Positions 16,356 to 26,149 are shown, numbered from the stretch's first letter. The stretch is DNA of 64,000 nt from Klebsiella sp. RHBSTW-00484 (GCF_013705725.1 NZ_CP055481.1:1178001-1242000), one strand, 5' to 3'. Notes: a model not told the origin generated them from the letters alone. Numbers and translations are program-made.

Positions 16356-17531
16356 CTATGCTTTCAGCATCTCAGGCTGTGACGGCAGCTTCGCGATATA
16401 AACAGCAGGTTTGCCGTCTTTATCGGAACTAAACAGAATCGCGCTGTCGTCCGGCGTAAAGGATGGATGCGGATGAGTAACCTGGCGGCTATTCGCCACC
16501 GTTGCCCAGGAGGTGTCGTGGCGTGCGACGCGGAAATATGCCTGCTTCGCGACATCAAACGCGTACAGATAGGGGTCGTTATCGATGGTGTAGCCGCTGG
16601 TATCTTTCACATCGACCGGCGTACCGGAACCATCGCCCACCAGCATCGTGCCATCGAAGTTACTCATCAGATGCGAACACGCTGGCATCTGCATCACCGC
16701 TTCATTGACGCCGGTATCCGGGTTGAAGCTATAAATTGTCCGGCCCTGCTGGCCCTTCAGATAAGAAACATACATCAGAGAAGAACCATTCGGTACCCAG
16801 AATTCATGAGTGCAGCTTTCACCTTGTGCATGCTCTTTGACTTTGCGTACGTTGCTGCCGTCTTCATTGACCATCCACATCCGCGCATCGACCAGGTCGT
16901 GCGGGCCTTCGTGGCAGAAGGCGACCGTGTTGTCATCGAAAGGACGATAAATCGGGTGACCCAGCCATTTTTTCTCTTCGTGAATCACGCTACTTTCGCC
17001 GGTTTGCAGGTCGACGCGCAGCAGGCGGCAATGGGGGCCTTTATGGAAGAAGTCGTGGAAAATCTGCCAGTCGTTGAGCGGCGTCCAGTCGCTTTTGGCG
17101 ATCTCGATCCCAACCAGCTTAGTGCAATCGCTGTTTGCCACCCAGGTACCGTAGCCAACCCAATCATCGGCGACGCGATAAACTTCGCGCTCTTGCAGCG
17201 TGGTGAGATTGACTTCCAGCAGCGTGCGGTCGTTCTTCACATAATAGAGGGATTTATCATCCGGAGAGAGGAAACCACCAAAGGTGTTATCACCTGCGCC
17301 TTCCGTTAACTGTACCGCCTCGGCTTTCGCCAGATTCAGCAGATAGTAGTTCCAGTGGCCATCGAACTCACCAGCAAACAGCAAATGGCTGCCATCATTG
17401 AAAAAACACTTCTGATAGAAATAGTTACGATGACAGGTTACTTCCGGTGGGGTTAAGCGGGTGATTTCCGCGCCGGTGTCCGGATCGCGGCTGACTTCAT
17501 AATTCAATTTAACCCGCATGCCTTTAGCCAT
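16356..17531 (-). CDS. ogl: Oligogalacturonate lyase, copy 1 (PL22)
   Basis: Cytoplasmic oligogalacturonate lyase of 391 residues that beta-eliminates short oligogalacturonides to 5-keto-4-deoxyuronate. It is a PL22 seven-bladed propeller enzyme, very like Dickeya Ogl: TCHRNYFYQKCFFNDGSHLLF, GAGDNTFGGFLSPDD, VGYGTWVANSDCTKLVGIEI, WLGHPIYRPFDDNTVAFCHEGPHDLVDARMW, ESCTHEFWVPNGSS and HPHPSFTPDD. The His/Gln metal-ligand region is intact. The start MAKG matches family proteins. A KdgR box lies 87 bp upstream, shared with a spacer that also serves kduD. This copy has the full-length C-terminus, unlike copy 2. Confidence 0.95.
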   Translation of the reverse strand: MAKGMRVKLNYEVSRDPDTGAEITRLTPPEVTCHRNYFYQKCFFNDGSHLLFAGEFDGHWNYYLLNLAKAEAVQLTEGAGDNTFGGFLSPDDKSLYYVKNDRTLLEVNLTTLQEREVYRVADDWVGYGTWVANSDCTKLVGIEIAKSDWTPLNDWQIFHDFFHKGPHCRLLRVDLQTGESSVIHEEKKWLGHPIYRPFDDNTVAFCHEGPHDLVDARMWMVNEDGSNVRKVKEHAQGESCTHEFWVPNGSSLMYVSYLKGQQGRTIYSFNPDTGVNEAVMQMPACSHLMSNFDGTMLVGDGSGTPVDVKDTSGYTIDNDPYLYAFDVAKQAYFRVARHDTSWATVANSRQVTHPHPSFTPDDSAILFSSDKDGKPAVYIAKLPSQPEMLKA

Positions 17532-17617
17532 GATGTACTCCTTTTCCTTCCTGAGATGTCGCCAGCCTGCGTGAGCCGGTCAGTGGAAGTTGATTTAAAA
17601 GATAGGTGTCAATTTAT

Positions 17618-17632
17618 CAAAACATCGTTTCA
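17618..17632 (-). promoter_or_regulatory. KdgR box upstream of ogl copy 1
   Basis: CAAAACATCGTTTCA fits the KdgR operator pattern TGAAACnnnGTTTCA, with near-perfect half-sites AAAAC/GTTTCA, and lies about 90 bp before the ogl start. KdgR is the IclR-type repressor of pectin catabolism. Its gene is not in this window. Confidence 0.65.
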
Positions 17633-17872
17633 TTATTTGTGATGGTGGACGCAATTCGCAACAACTTCCCGCGCTGGATCGCACTTTTTTGTCGCCTGTC
17701 CAGCATATGCCTGGATCACCTTTGTTTTATGGTCGTTTTTTTATGATCTACCGTCATTTTTCAAAGTTGTTGTAACTTATTGTATTTTATTGATTTAGAT
17801 TGATTTTCTTTTGCTGGTGATACGACGCTTCGTGATCTGTTTTGCATTTTTAACATTTACTTATCTTAAAAT

Positions 17873-17887
17873 TGAAACAACGTTTTA
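17873..17887 (+). promoter_or_regulatory. KdgR box for kduD
   Basis: TTGAAACAACGTTTTAA is a strong KdgR-type palindrome (core GAAAC/GTTTT). It lies about 375 bp upstream of kduD because an ERIC lies between them. The spacer 17532-17971 also contains TGTGA-type CRP half-sites (17637, 17833) and no gene. Confidence 0.65.
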
Positions 17888-17971
17888 ATAATAATTGAAA
17901 ATGACTTTGGCCGGGGCTAAGATGTGTTCACTGAAAAACGGAACTCTGTTTTATTTTTATGAGTAAATCCC

Positions 17972-18169
<198 letters not shown>

Positions 18170-18263
18170 GAGTTCTTAAACCATAAGGGTCTGCGTAAGC
18201 AGCAGGCTGGACTAATAGAACCTTGCCTGTGCCTACAGGCTCTGAAAGATTAAGGAACCAAGC

Positions 18264-19025
18264 ATGATTCTCGATAAATTCTCCCTGCAGGGCAAAGTCG
18301 CTGTCGTCAGCGGTTGCGATACGGGTCTGGGCCAGGGCATGGCGGTCGGTCTGGCGGAAGCCGGCTGCGATATCGTGGGTATCAATATTGTTGAACCGAC
18401 GGAAACCATTGAACGCGTTACCGCGCTGGGCCGTCGTTTTCTTAGCCTGACCGCAGACCTGCGCCAGATTGACGGCATCCCACAGTTGCTGGAGCGCGCG
18501 GTAGCTGAATTTGGTCATATCGACATCCTGGTGAACAACGCCGGTTTAATTCGTCGTGAAGACGCTATCGAGTTTAGCGAGAAAAACTGGGACGACGTGA
18601 TGAACCTGAACATTAAGAGCGTGTTCTTTATGTCTCAGGCGGCGGCGAAGCACTTTATCGCTCAGGGTAACGGCGGCAAGATCATTAACATCGCGTCCAT
18701 GCTCTCCTTCCAGGGCGGGATCCGCGTGCCGTCTTACACCGCATCCAAAAGTGCGGTAATGGGCGTGACCCGTCTGCTGGCCAACGAGTGGGCGAAGCAC
18801 GGTATCAACGTGAACGCGCTTGCGCCGGGCTATATGGCGACCAACAATACTCAGCAGCTGCGTGCTGATGAACAGCGCAGCAGCGAAATTCTTGACCGCA
18901 TCCCGGCAGGACGTTGGGGACTGCCGAGCGACCTGATGGGGCCGGTGGTATTCCTGGCTTCCAGCGCGTCTGATTACATCAACGGCTACACCGTGGCGGT
19001 TGATGGCGGCTGGCTGGCGCGCTAA
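18264..19025 (+). CDS. kduD: 2-dehydro-3-deoxy-D-gluconate 5-dehydrogenase KduD
   Basis: A short-chain dehydrogenase of 253 residues that reduces 2,5-diketo-3-deoxygluconate to 2-keto-3-deoxygluconate with NAD(P)H. Motifs are the cofactor loop GCDTGLGQG (about 18-26), NNAG (91-94), catalytic Ser in IASMLSFQGG and YTASK (about 157-161). AAGGAA precedes the ATG. In E. coli kduD follows kduI; here no kduI precedes it and its place is taken by a long leader with an ERIC. A clear terminator follows. Confidence 0.96.
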   Translation: MILDKFSLQGKVAVVSGCDTGLGQGMAVGLAEAGCDIVGINIVEPTETIERVTALGRRFLSLTADLRQIDGIPQLLERAVAEFGHIDILVNNAGLIRREDAIEFSEKNWDDVMNLNIKSVFFMSQAAAKHFIAQGNGGKIINIASMLSFQGGIRVPSYTASKSAVMGVTRLLANEWAKHGINVNALAPGYMATNNTQQLRADEQRSSEILDRIPAGRWGLPSDLMGPVVFLASSASDYINGYTVAVDGGWLAR

Positions 19026-19053
19026 TTTTTAGCTCCGCTTTAGTGCAAGAGTG

Positions 19054-19079
19054 AACCCTGCTTCGGCAGGGTTTTTTTA
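19054..19079 (+). terminator. Terminator after kduD
   Basis: AACCCTGC (19054-19061), TTCG loop, GCAGGGTT, followed by TTTTTT. It is a typical strong terminator 29 bases after the kduD stop. Confidence 0.93.
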
Positions 19080-19096
19080 TGCATTAACAATAATTG

Positions 19097-19254
19097 TCCA
19101 TATCATGAAATTAGAATAGTCCATATGATTTATTTATTTTTTAGCTGAACATCTATGTGTAATGGGGTATTTCGATAATGAGATGATTGTTTTCTGTTCT
19201 TTTGAAAGTTGAATGTCCATCACAAAATGGCTACTGGTAGCTTATTAATCCATA
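19097..19254 (+). promoter_or_regulatory. araE promoter region with AraC half-site-like motifs
   Basis: TCCATA occurs at 19097-19102, 19120-19125 and 19249-19254. The last is part of TAGC-N7-TCCATA (19238-19254), an exact match to the AraC araI half-site consensus. TGTCCATCACA at 19215-19225 may include a CRP half-site. This fits arabinose/AraC and CRP control of araE. The segment 19080-19335 holds no other gene. Confidence 0.65.
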
Positions 19255-19335
19255 TCTTTGGCTCGTCCTGCCTGACACCTTAGTCCGCCGATATCGTACT
19301 TTCATCACATGTTTTACTCCGTCTGGCAGGAAAAA

Positions 19336-20754
19336 ATGGCTTCAATTAATAACGACTCTACGTTAATGCCGCGTACGCAGCGCGATACCCGGCGCATGAA
19401 TCAGTTTGTTTCGATTGCCGCCGCAGTGGCGGGATTGTTGTTTGGCCTCGACATCGGGGTCATTGCCGGGGCGCTGCCCTTTATTACCGATCATTTTGTC
19501 TTATCCAGCCGCATGCAGGAGTGGGTGGTGAGCAGCATGATGCTCGGAGCCGCTATCGGTGCGCTCTTTAACGGCTGGCTCTCGTTCCGTCTGGGGCGTA
19601 AATACAGTCTGATGGTTGGCGCCGTGCTGTTTGTCGCAGGCTCTATTGGCTCTGCTTTTGCGACCAGCGTCGAAATGCTGCTGGCGGCGAGGGTCATTCT
19701 CGGCGTTGCCGTAGGTATCGCCTCCTATACCGCGCCGCTGTATCTGTCTGAAATGGCCAGCGAAAACGTGCGCGGCAAGATGATCAGTATGTACCAGCTG
19801 ATGGTAACGCTGGGGATCGTGATGGCATTTCTCTCTGACACCGCGTTTAGCTACAGCGGTAACTGGCGGGCGATGCTTGGGGTGCTGGCCTTACCGGCGG
19901 TTGTACTGATCATTCTGGTCGTCTTCTTGCCGAATAGCCCGCGCTGGCTGGCGGAAAAAGGACGTCATGTGGAAGCGGAAGAGGTGCTGCGGATGCTGCG
20001 CGATACCTCGGAAAAAGCCCGCGATGAGCTGAACGAAATTCGTGAAAGCCTGAAGCTAAAACAGGGCGGCTGGGCGCTGTTTAAAATCAACCGCAACGTG
20101 CGCCGCGCGGTATTTCTCGGCATGTTGTTGCAGGCCATGCAACAGTTTACCGGTATGAATATCATCATGTACTACGCGCCGCGTATCTTCAAAATGGCCG
20201 GTTTCACCACCACCGAGCAGCAGATGGTGGCGACGCTGGTGGTTGGCCTGACCTTTATGTTCGCCACCTTTATCGCGGTCTTCACCGTCGATAAGGCCGG
20301 ACGTAAACCGGCGCTGAAAATCGGTTTTAGCGTTATGGCTGTCGGCACGCTGGTGCTGGGCTACTGCCTGATGCAGTTTGATAACGGCACTGCCTCCAGC
20401 GGCCTTTCCTGGCTGTCGGTCGGCATGACCATGATGTGCATCGCGGGCTATGCGATGAGCGCTGCGCCGGTAGTGTGGATTTTGTGTTCGGAAATTCAGC
20501 CGCTGAAATGTCGCGACTTCGGTATCACCTGTTCAACCACGACCAACTGGGTGTCGAACATGATTATCGGCGCGACATTCCTGACCTTGCTTGATTCAAT
20601 CGGCGCGGCGGGAACCTTCTGGCTTTACACGGCGCTGAACATCGCTTTTATCGGTGTGACTTTCTGGCTGATTCCGGAAACCAAAAATGTCACCCTGGAG
20701 CATATCGAACGTAAGCTGATGTCCGGCGAGAAGCTGCGCAACATTGGCAATTAA
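19336..20754 (+). CDS. araE: Arabinose:H+ symporter AraE
   Basis: Twelve-helix major-facilitator sugar porter, 472 residues, importing L-arabinose (and D-xylose weakly) with protons. Signature segments are [61 protein letters not shown] and [12 protein letters not shown], nearly identical to E. coli AraE. The start at 19336 (MASINNDS) aligns with E. coli MVTINTES; an upstream in-frame ATG at 19309 adds nine residues without support. In E. coli ygeA follows araE; here the csc locus has been inserted, with the cscR stop codon directly adjacent. Confidence 0.96.
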   Translation: MASINNDSTLMPRTQRDTRRMNQFVSIAAAVAGLLFGLDIGVIAGALPFITDHFVLSSRMQEWVVSSMMLGAAIGALFNGWLSFRLGRKYSLMVGAVLFVAGSIGSAFATSVEMLLAARVILGVAVGIASYTAPLYLSEMASENVRGKMISMYQLMVTLGIVMAFLSDTAFSYSGNWRAMLGVLALPAVVLIILVVFLPNSPRWLAEKGRHVEAEEVLRMLRDTSEKARDELNEIRESLKLKQGGWALFKINRNVRRAVFLGMLLQAMQQFTGMNIIMYYAPRIFKMAGFTTTEQQMVATLVVGLTFMFATFIAVFTVDKAGRKPALKIGFSVMAVGTLVLGYCLMQFDNGTASSGLSWLSVGMTMMCIAGYAMSAAPVVWILCSEIQPLKCRDFGITCSTTTNWVSNMIIGATFLTLLDSIGAAGTFWLYTALNIAFIGVTFWLIPETKNVTLEHIERKLMSGEKLRNIGN

Positions 20755-21750
20755 TTACAGCGACTCGCGCGGCAGCCACGGGCTGGCAACACGTACCGTT
20801 TCCCGATGGCTGTCGCCGTTAATGATATGCAGGGCGCTCAGGCGCCCGATGTCATAATGCGGGAGCTGTACCGTCGACAGCGGCGGTAAGAACAGATCGC
20901 CGATCCCCACCATATTGTCGTAACCCACCACCGCCACATCCTGCGGAATACGTAGCCCCTGCGCCAACAGCGTCTGATAAACCATAAATGCAATACGGTC
21001 GTTGCCGCAAATCACCGAGTCGAACTGCGGCTTTTGCTGTTGGATATGCGCTAACACGACAGCGGGAATATCGCGATAGTGTTCATCGCCGTAGGCCATA
21101 TAGCAGTGATCGAGCGCGTCCGGGTCAATCCCCGCTTCCCGGCTGGCGCGTTCCAGCCCCTGACGGCGGCGGACGGTTGCGAGATGGTTAGCCGGTAGAT
21201 GTAGACACAGTGGACGACGGTAGCCCGCAGCCAGCAAGGCCTGCACCGCCGTGTATTGTCCTTGTTCATCATCCGGAATATAGCTGGCTACCGGATCGTG
21301 CAGGCTTTCGCAGTTCGCCAGCACGCAGGGGAGGGTCAACAGCTTGGCCGGAAGCGGTACCTGTCGCAGCCCCATAGTGGTGTAAATGATCCCGTCCGGA
21401 CGGTGAGAGAGCAGCAGATCGACAATGGTTTCCGGGCTATCGTCGGAGAACATATTGACCACAAAACTGTTCCAGCCGTGGGCACGCGCGGTTTCCTCGA
21501 TGGAAAGCGTAATCTCCACCGAGAACGGCGTAGTCACGGTATCCAGCGCCAGTACCCCGATGGTGTTTGGCGTAGCGTGAGCGCCGCGGATTTTTTTCGC
21601 TGACAGATCGGGGACATAGTTGGTCTGTTCGATAGCCGCCTGGACGCGGGCCAGGGTCTCTGGTTTCAACCTTTCCGGGCTATTCAGCGCGCGGGAAACC
21701 GTCATCAGCGACACATTCGCCAGCTTTGCCACATCTTTCAGGGATGCCAT
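20755..21750 (-). CDS. cscR: LacI-family repressor of the sucrose (csc) genes
   Basis: A 331-residue LacI-family repressor with an N-terminal HTH (MASLKDVAKLANVSLMTVSRAL), hinge, and sugar-binding core. It resembles E. coli CscR throughout: NYVPDLSAKKIRG, ATTPFSV-like VTTPFSVEI, HRPDGIIYTTMGLR, SYIPDDEQGQY, LLAAGYRRPLC, GDEHY, ICGNDRIAF and LFLPPLSTVQLPH. It is divergent from cscB; two palindromic operators lie between them. Its stop codon abuts the araE stop with no spacer. Confidence 0.9.
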   Translation of the reverse strand: MASLKDVAKLANVSLMTVSRALNSPERLKPETLARVQAAIEQTNYVPDLSAKKIRGAHATPNTIGVLALDTVTTPFSVEITLSIEETARAHGWNSFVVNMFSDDSPETIVDLLLSHRPDGIIYTTMGLRQVPLPAKLLTLPCVLANCESLHDPVASYIPDDEQGQYTAVQALLAAGYRRPLCLHLPANHLATVRRRQGLERASREAGIDPDALDHCYMAYGDEHYRDIPAVVLAHIQQQKPQFDSVICGNDRIAFMVYQTLLAQGLRIPQDVAVVGYDNMVGIGDLFLPPLSTVQLPHYDIGRLSALHIINGDSHRETVRVASPWLPRESL

Positions 21751-21858
21751 ATTGAGTGCTCCACCCTCGCCGTCGCAACGGGGTTTAACTAAGTTACTGA
21801 TGTAAAAGGATCATACGATATTCTATCGTACACGTAGCGCGTGCGCAGGCGAGGAATA

Positions 21859-21874
21859 TTTGATCGCGATCGCA
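21859..21874 (+). promoter_or_regulatory. Putative CRP site for cscB
   Basis: TTTGATCGCGATCGCA matches 12 of 16 positions of the CRP core. It lies between cscR and cscB, just upstream of the first CscR operator. Confidence 0.5.
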
Positions 21875-21884
21875 CTCTCATTAT

Positions 21885-21960
21885 GTTAACGTTAACTTTT
21901 GTAATTAACATCATGAATCTCAGCAAAACGACATGAGTTTCGCTTTTTGTTAACGTTACC
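21885..21960. promoter_or_regulatory. Two CscR operators
   Basis: GTTAACGTTAAC at 21885-21896 is a perfect palindrome with the central CG typical of LacI-family operators. GTTAACGTTACC at 21949-21960 is the same with one change. They are 64 bp apart, about six helical turns, and lie in the cscR-cscB divergent spacer. This fits cooperative or looped repression by CscR. Confidence 0.8.
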
Positions 21961-21990
21961 ATATCAGCATTACTCCAACATGAGAATGTC

Positions 21991-23232
21991 ATGATGAAAG
22001 CGCATCGCTCCCACAGCTACCCGTTACTCAGTGCGTTACTGTTCTTCTTTTTTGTCACCTGGTCCTCTTCAGGCTCTCTGCTCTCTATCTGGTTGCATCA
22101 GGAAGTGGGTCTGAAACCGGGAGACACCGGTTTTATTTACGCGGTGCTCTCCGTCTCTGCGCTGTTTGCTCAGGTTTGCTACGGCTTTATTCAGGACAAG
22201 CTCGGCCTACGTAAGAATCTGCTCTGGTACATCACCGTTCTGCTGATCCTCTCAGGCCCGGCCTATATGCTTTTTGGCTACCTGCTGAAAATTAACGTGT
22301 TACTCGGCAGTATTTTTGGCGGGATTTATATCGGCCTGACCTTTAACGGCGGCATCGGCGTGCTGGAATCTTATACCGAACGTGTAGCGCGCCAGAGCCA
22401 GTTTGAATTCGGCAAGGCGCGGATGTGGGGTTCGCTGGGCTGGGCGGTGGCGACGTTCTTTGCCGGTTTGCTGTTCAACATCAACCCGCATTTAAACTTT
22501 GCGGTAGCCAGCTGCTCCGGCCTGGTGTTCTTTATTTTACTGGCGCGGCTGCGGGTTTTCTCTGCGTCACAGGCGATGGATGAAGCGGTGGCTGGCGGTA
22601 AAGTGACGCTGGAGGATGCGCTGCGCCTGCTGACCCTGCCGCGTTTCTGGGCGCTGGTATTCTTTGTGATCGGCACCTGCATCTACGGCGTTTACGACCA
22701 GCAGTTTCCGGTCTATTTCTCCTCACAGTTCCCGACGCTGCAGGAAGGGAACGCGATGTATGGCTATCTGAATTCGTTCCAGGTCTTTCTTGAAGCTGCG
22801 GGGATGTTCTGCGCCCCGTGGTTGGTTAACCGCATTGGCGCGAAAAACGGCCTGATCTTCGCCGGAATGGTGATGGCGATGCGTATGGTAGCCTCCGGGC
22901 TGGTTGAAGGGCCGCTGCTTATCTCCATTACCAAGCTGCTGCACGCGGTCGAGCTGCCGATACTGCTGGTCTCTATCTTTAAATACAACAGCTTAAACTT
23001 CGATAAACGCCTCTCTTCCACGCTGTATCTGGTGGGCTTCGCCTGCACCAGCTCGGTTATCGCTACGATACTGTCGCCGCTGGCGGGCTATAGCTACGAG
23101 AAATACGGCTTTGCCCAGTCCTATCTGATTATGGGACTGCTGGTGTTCTGCACCACCTTTATCTCCATCTTCTTGTTGCGTTCCACGAAGTCCTCCTCGG
23201 ACCCGCTGGTCTCGCAGCCCACCGCAATCTGA
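21991..23232 (+). CDS. cscB: Sucrose-type proton symporter CscB
   Basis: A 413-residue LacY-family (oligosaccharide:H+ symporter) protein with 12 helices. Motifs include FFFFVTWSSSGSLLSIWLHQEVGL, QVCYGFIQDKLGLRKNLLW, ESYTERVARQSQFEFGKARMWGSLGWA and FKYNSLNFDKRLSSTLYLVGF, close to E. coli CscB. Charged residues used for proton coupling (ERVARQ, FEFGKARMWG) are kept. Next to an invertase and a CscR-like regulator, sucrose is the likely substrate; kestose or other short fructosides are possible. ATG at 21991 or 21994. Confidence 0.9.
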   Translation: MMKAHRSHSYPLLSALLFFFFVTWSSSGSLLSIWLHQEVGLKPGDTGFIYAVLSVSALFAQVCYGFIQDKLGLRKNLLWYITVLLILSGPAYMLFGYLLKINVLLGSIFGGIYIGLTFNGGIGVLESYTERVARQSQFEFGKARMWGSLGWAVATFFAGLLFNINPHLNFAVASCSGLVFFILLARLRVFSASQAMDEAVAGGKVTLEDALRLLTLPRFWALVFFVIGTCIYGVYDQQFPVYFSSQFPTLQEGNAMYGYLNSFQVFLEAAGMFCAPWLVNRIGAKNGLIFAGMVMAMRMVASGLVEGPLLISITKLLHAVELPILLVSIFKYNSLNFDKRLSSTLYLVGFACTSSVIATILSPLAGYSYEKYGFAQSYLIMGLLVFCTTFISIFLLRSTKSSSDPLVSQPTAI

Positions 23233-23250
23233 ATCAAAAGAGTGAAGACT

Positions 23251-24684
23251 ATGACGTACACAATTGCCAACGCTGAACAGGAATTACAGGCTAAACGCGA
23301 GGCGCTGAACTTGCGCTGGTATCCGCGCTACCACCTGGCCGCCCGCGCGGGCTGGATCAACGACCCGAATGGTCTGGTGTGGTTCGACGGCTGGTATCAC
23401 GCTTTTTATCAGCATCACCCGTACTCGACCCAGTGGGGGCCGATGCACTGGGGGCATGCGCAAAGTAAAGATCTGGTTCACTGGGAGCATCTGCCGGTGG
23501 CGCTGGCCCCGGAAGGCCCGGAGGATAAAGACGGCTGTTTCTCCGGATCGGCGGTCGTTGATGGCGATACGTTGGCGCTGATTTATACCGGGCATAAATT
23601 CCACGGTGACGCCAGCGATGAGGCTAATCTCTATCAGGTGCAGTGTCTGGCGACCAGCCGCGACGGTATTCACTTTGAGCGCCAGGGGATCGTGGTCGAT
23701 ACCCCGCCGGACATGCACCATTTCCGCGACCCGAAAGTGTGGCGGGAAGGGGAGTGCTGGTACATGATCGTCGGCGCTCGCGATGGCGACACAGGGCAGG
23801 TGCGGCTGTATCGTTCTGCCGATCTGCGCCAGTGGCACGACGCGGGCGTTCTCGACGAGGCAGAGAAAGAGATGGGTTATATGTGGGAGTGCCCGGACTT
23901 TTTCACTCTCAATGGTAAACACATATTGATGTTTTCCCCGCAGGGGATTGCGGCAAAAGGCTATCGGAACCGTAACCTTTTCCAGAGCGGCTATCTGCTC
24001 GGCGACTGGCGGCCGGGGCAGGCGTTTGTTCGCGAGGGGGAATTTGTGGAGATGGATCATGGGCACGATTTTTATGCCCCGCAGAGCTTTCTCACCCCCG
24101 ATGGCCGCCGTATCGTCATTGGCTGGCTGGATATGTGGGAATCGCCGCAGCCGGAGCAGCAGGATGGCTGGTCGGGTATGCTTTCGCTACCGCGCGAGCT
24201 GAGCCTGAGCGCGGATAACCGTCTGCAAATGCGCCCGGCTAAAGAGGTCGAGGGCATGCGCGGGGCCTGGTTCCCGTGGCCGGTCACAACGCTGAAAAAC
24301 CAGCAGACGATGATGGTGGAAAACTGTGAAGCCATGGAGGTCATCCTGAACTGGGATTGCGCCAGCAGCAGCGCTGAGCAGTATGGTCTGAGCTTCGGCG
24401 ATGGTCTGCGTATTTACGTGGACGCGCAGATGCAGCGCCTGGTGCTGGAGCGTCATTATCCGCAGTATGGTCTGTGCGGGGTACGTAGCGTGCCGTTAAC
24501 CACCGGGGCAGAGCTGAAGTTAAGGATATTCTTCGATAGCTCTTCCGTCGAAGTGTTTGTTAATGATGGTGAGGCTTGTCTCAGTAGTCGTATATATCCG
24601 GATGCAGACAATCGCGAATTGGCTTTATTTGCCTGGAGCGGTTCGGCGTTTTTAACTGAAGCGGGAGCCTGGCAACTGGAATAA
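23251..24684 (+). CDS. cscA: Sucrose hydrolase / fructosidase CscA (GH32)
   Basis: A 477-residue cytoplasmic GH32 enzyme cleaving sucrose to glucose and fructose. The nucleophile Asp is in WINDPNG (about residue 38), the transition-state Asp in HFRDPKVW and the acid/base Glu in MWECPDF. The C-terminal beta-sandwich begins near residue 330. No signal peptide is seen, so it acts after CscB uptake. It starts 18 bases after cscB. An in-frame GTG at 23242 could add three residues; ATG 23251 is preferred. FRDP and ECPDF leave little doubt about the family. Confidence 0.94.
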   Translation: MTYTIANAEQELQAKREALNLRWYPRYHLAARAGWINDPNGLVWFDGWYHAFYQHHPYSTQWGPMHWGHAQSKDLVHWEHLPVALAPEGPEDKDGCFSGSAVVDGDTLALIYTGHKFHGDASDEANLYQVQCLATSRDGIHFERQGIVVDTPPDMHHFRDPKVWREGECWYMIVGARDGDTGQVRLYRSADLRQWHDAGVLDEAEKEMGYMWECPDFFTLNGKHILMFSPQGIAAKGYRNRNLFQSGYLLGDWRPGQAFVREGEFVEMDHGHDFYAPQSFLTPDGRRIVIGWLDMWESPQPEQQDGWSGMLSLPRELSLSADNRLQMRPAKEVEGMRGAWFPWPVTTLKNQQTMMVENCEAMEVILNWDCASSSAEQYGLSFGDGLRIYVDAQMQRLVLERHYPQYGLCGVRSVPLTTGAELKLRIFFDSSSVEVFVNDGEACLSSRIYPDADNRELALFAWSGSAFLTEAGAWQLE

Positions 24685-24702
24685 TCGTTATTTCATTGTT
24701 TT

Positions 24703-24736
24703 TAATACTCCGCCTTTGACGATGGGCGGGGTATTA
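24703..24736 (+). terminator. Hairpin terminator after cscA
   Basis: TAATACTCCGCC (24703-24714) pairs with GGCGGGGTATTA (24725-24736), a 12-bp stem with one G-U pair. A short T-containing stretch follows. It separates cscA from the porin gene. Confidence 0.7.
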
Positions 24737-24797
24737 TTGTCATCATCGTCGTGTTTTACCTATAAATAAAAACTTAATTTAATAAAAGGGTTTACCG

Positions 24798-26141
24798 ATG
24801 AATAAAATCTGGGTCGGGTGTTTTCTGACATCTTTATTTACCCCTCTGGCTAATGCACAGGAGCCATTAACACTCGAAGAACGGCTGGCGCAAATGGAGC
24901 AACGGCTGAAAGCGACGGAACAGCGGGCATCCAGCGCGGAGGCGGAGATCCGAGCGCTAAAACGTCAGGAGACGCCAACGGCGGTGGCCAGTACCGCACC
25001 CGCTAAGCCCACTTTGCAACTTAATGATTATGGCGAATTAAAATTCTATGGCGACGTTGAGTTTAATATGGACGGTGCCAGTCGCACCGGTAGTTTAACG
25101 TCGGTGAAAACCAGTGCTAATAAAAACTGGGCGCCGGGAGATAAAGAACGTTGGGATATTAACGGACGTATTCTTCTGGGCTTTGATGGGTTACGCAAAG
25201 GCGCTAACGGGAAATATGCTGGATTCAGCGTCCAGCCGCTGGCGGATATGAATGGAAAAATGAATCTTGATGACGCGGCGTTTTTCTTTGGTCAGGAGAG
25301 TGACTGGAAAATAAAAATTGGTCGCTTCGAGGCTTACGATATGTTCCCGCTGAATCAGGATACCTTTATTGAATATTCCGGCAATACGGCGAACGATCTG
25401 TATAGCGATGGTTATGGCTATATTTACATGATGAAAGAGGGACGTGGGCGTAGTAGTAGCGGCGGTAACTTCCTGCTGAGTAAAAACCTTGATAATTGGT
25501 ACTTTGAGGTTAATACGCTAGTGGAAGACGGCAGCTCTCTGTTTGTCGAGCAGAACTATCATGGCAACGCGCTGGATAACCGTAAAAACGTGGTTTACGT
25601 GCGCCCGGTGGCGGCGTGGCAGTCCGGTACGTGGTCGGTGGCGGCGGCGCTGGAGAGTAACCTCGTCAATAACGCCTACGGTTATCAGAATCAAAACGGT
25701 CGCTGGGTCGATCAGTCCAGCCGCACCGGCTACGGCATGACGCTGAGCTGGAATACGCTGAAAACCGATGCCGAGGATGGGGCGGTGGTAAATTTGAGCA
25801 CCGCGTATCTGGATGCGGCGGATGAAAAGGATTTCAGTGCCGGTATCAATGCGTTATGGCACCGCGTGGAGCTGGGCTATATCTATGCGCATAATAAAAT
25901 CGACCGGTTTAATATGTCCGGTGTCAGCGCGGAATGTGACGGCGATTGTGCGATCCTGACGCCGGGGCGCTACGACATCCACACCCTTCACACCTCATGG
26001 CTGCTGCCGGATATTATGGATATGCCGAACTTTAATATTTACCTCGGAGCCTATGCGTCGTGGCTGGATTCGTCGGCGGCGAAAAGCGGCAATACCGATG
26101 AGCGCTACGGCGCTCGGGTGCGGTTTAAGTATTTCTTCTGA
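24798..26141 (+). CDS. Carbohydrate porin with N-terminal coiled coil
   Basis: A 447-residue outer-membrane protein. The signal peptide ends at about residue 20 (PLANA). Residues 22-57 form an acidic/basic heptad-like coiled coil (LEERLAQMEQRLKATEQRASSAEAEIRALKRQ), followed by an Ala/Pro/Thr linker and a beta-barrel ending in RFKYFF. The architecture resembles ScrY/RafY sugar porins, but I cannot assign a precise subfamily. Placement right after cscA suggests it feeds sucrose or fructosides to CscB. It could equally serve oligogalacturonides, because the second ogl gene is convergent next door. Confidence 0.8.
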   Translation: MNKIWVGCFLTSLFTPLANAQEPLTLEERLAQMEQRLKATEQRASSAEAEIRALKRQETPTAVASTAPAKPTLQLNDYGELKFYGDVEFNMDGASRTGSLTSVKTSANKNWAPGDKERWDINGRILLGFDGLRKGANGKYAGFSVQPLADMNGKMNLDDAAFFFGQESDWKIKIGRFEAYDMFPLNQDTFIEYSGNTANDLYSDGYGYIYMMKEGRGRSSSGGNFLLSKNLDNWYFEVNTLVEDGSSLFVEQNYHGNALDNRKNVVYVRPVAAWQSGTWSVAAALESNLVNNAYGYQNQNGRWVDQSSRTGYGMTLSWNTLKTDAEDGAVVNLSTAYLDAADEKDFSAGINALWHRVELGYIYAHNKIDRFNMSGVSAECDGDCAILTPGRYDIHTLHTSWLLPDIMDMPNFNIYLGAYASWLDSSAAKSGNTDERYGARVRFKYFF

Positions 26142-26149
26142 TAAGTTTT

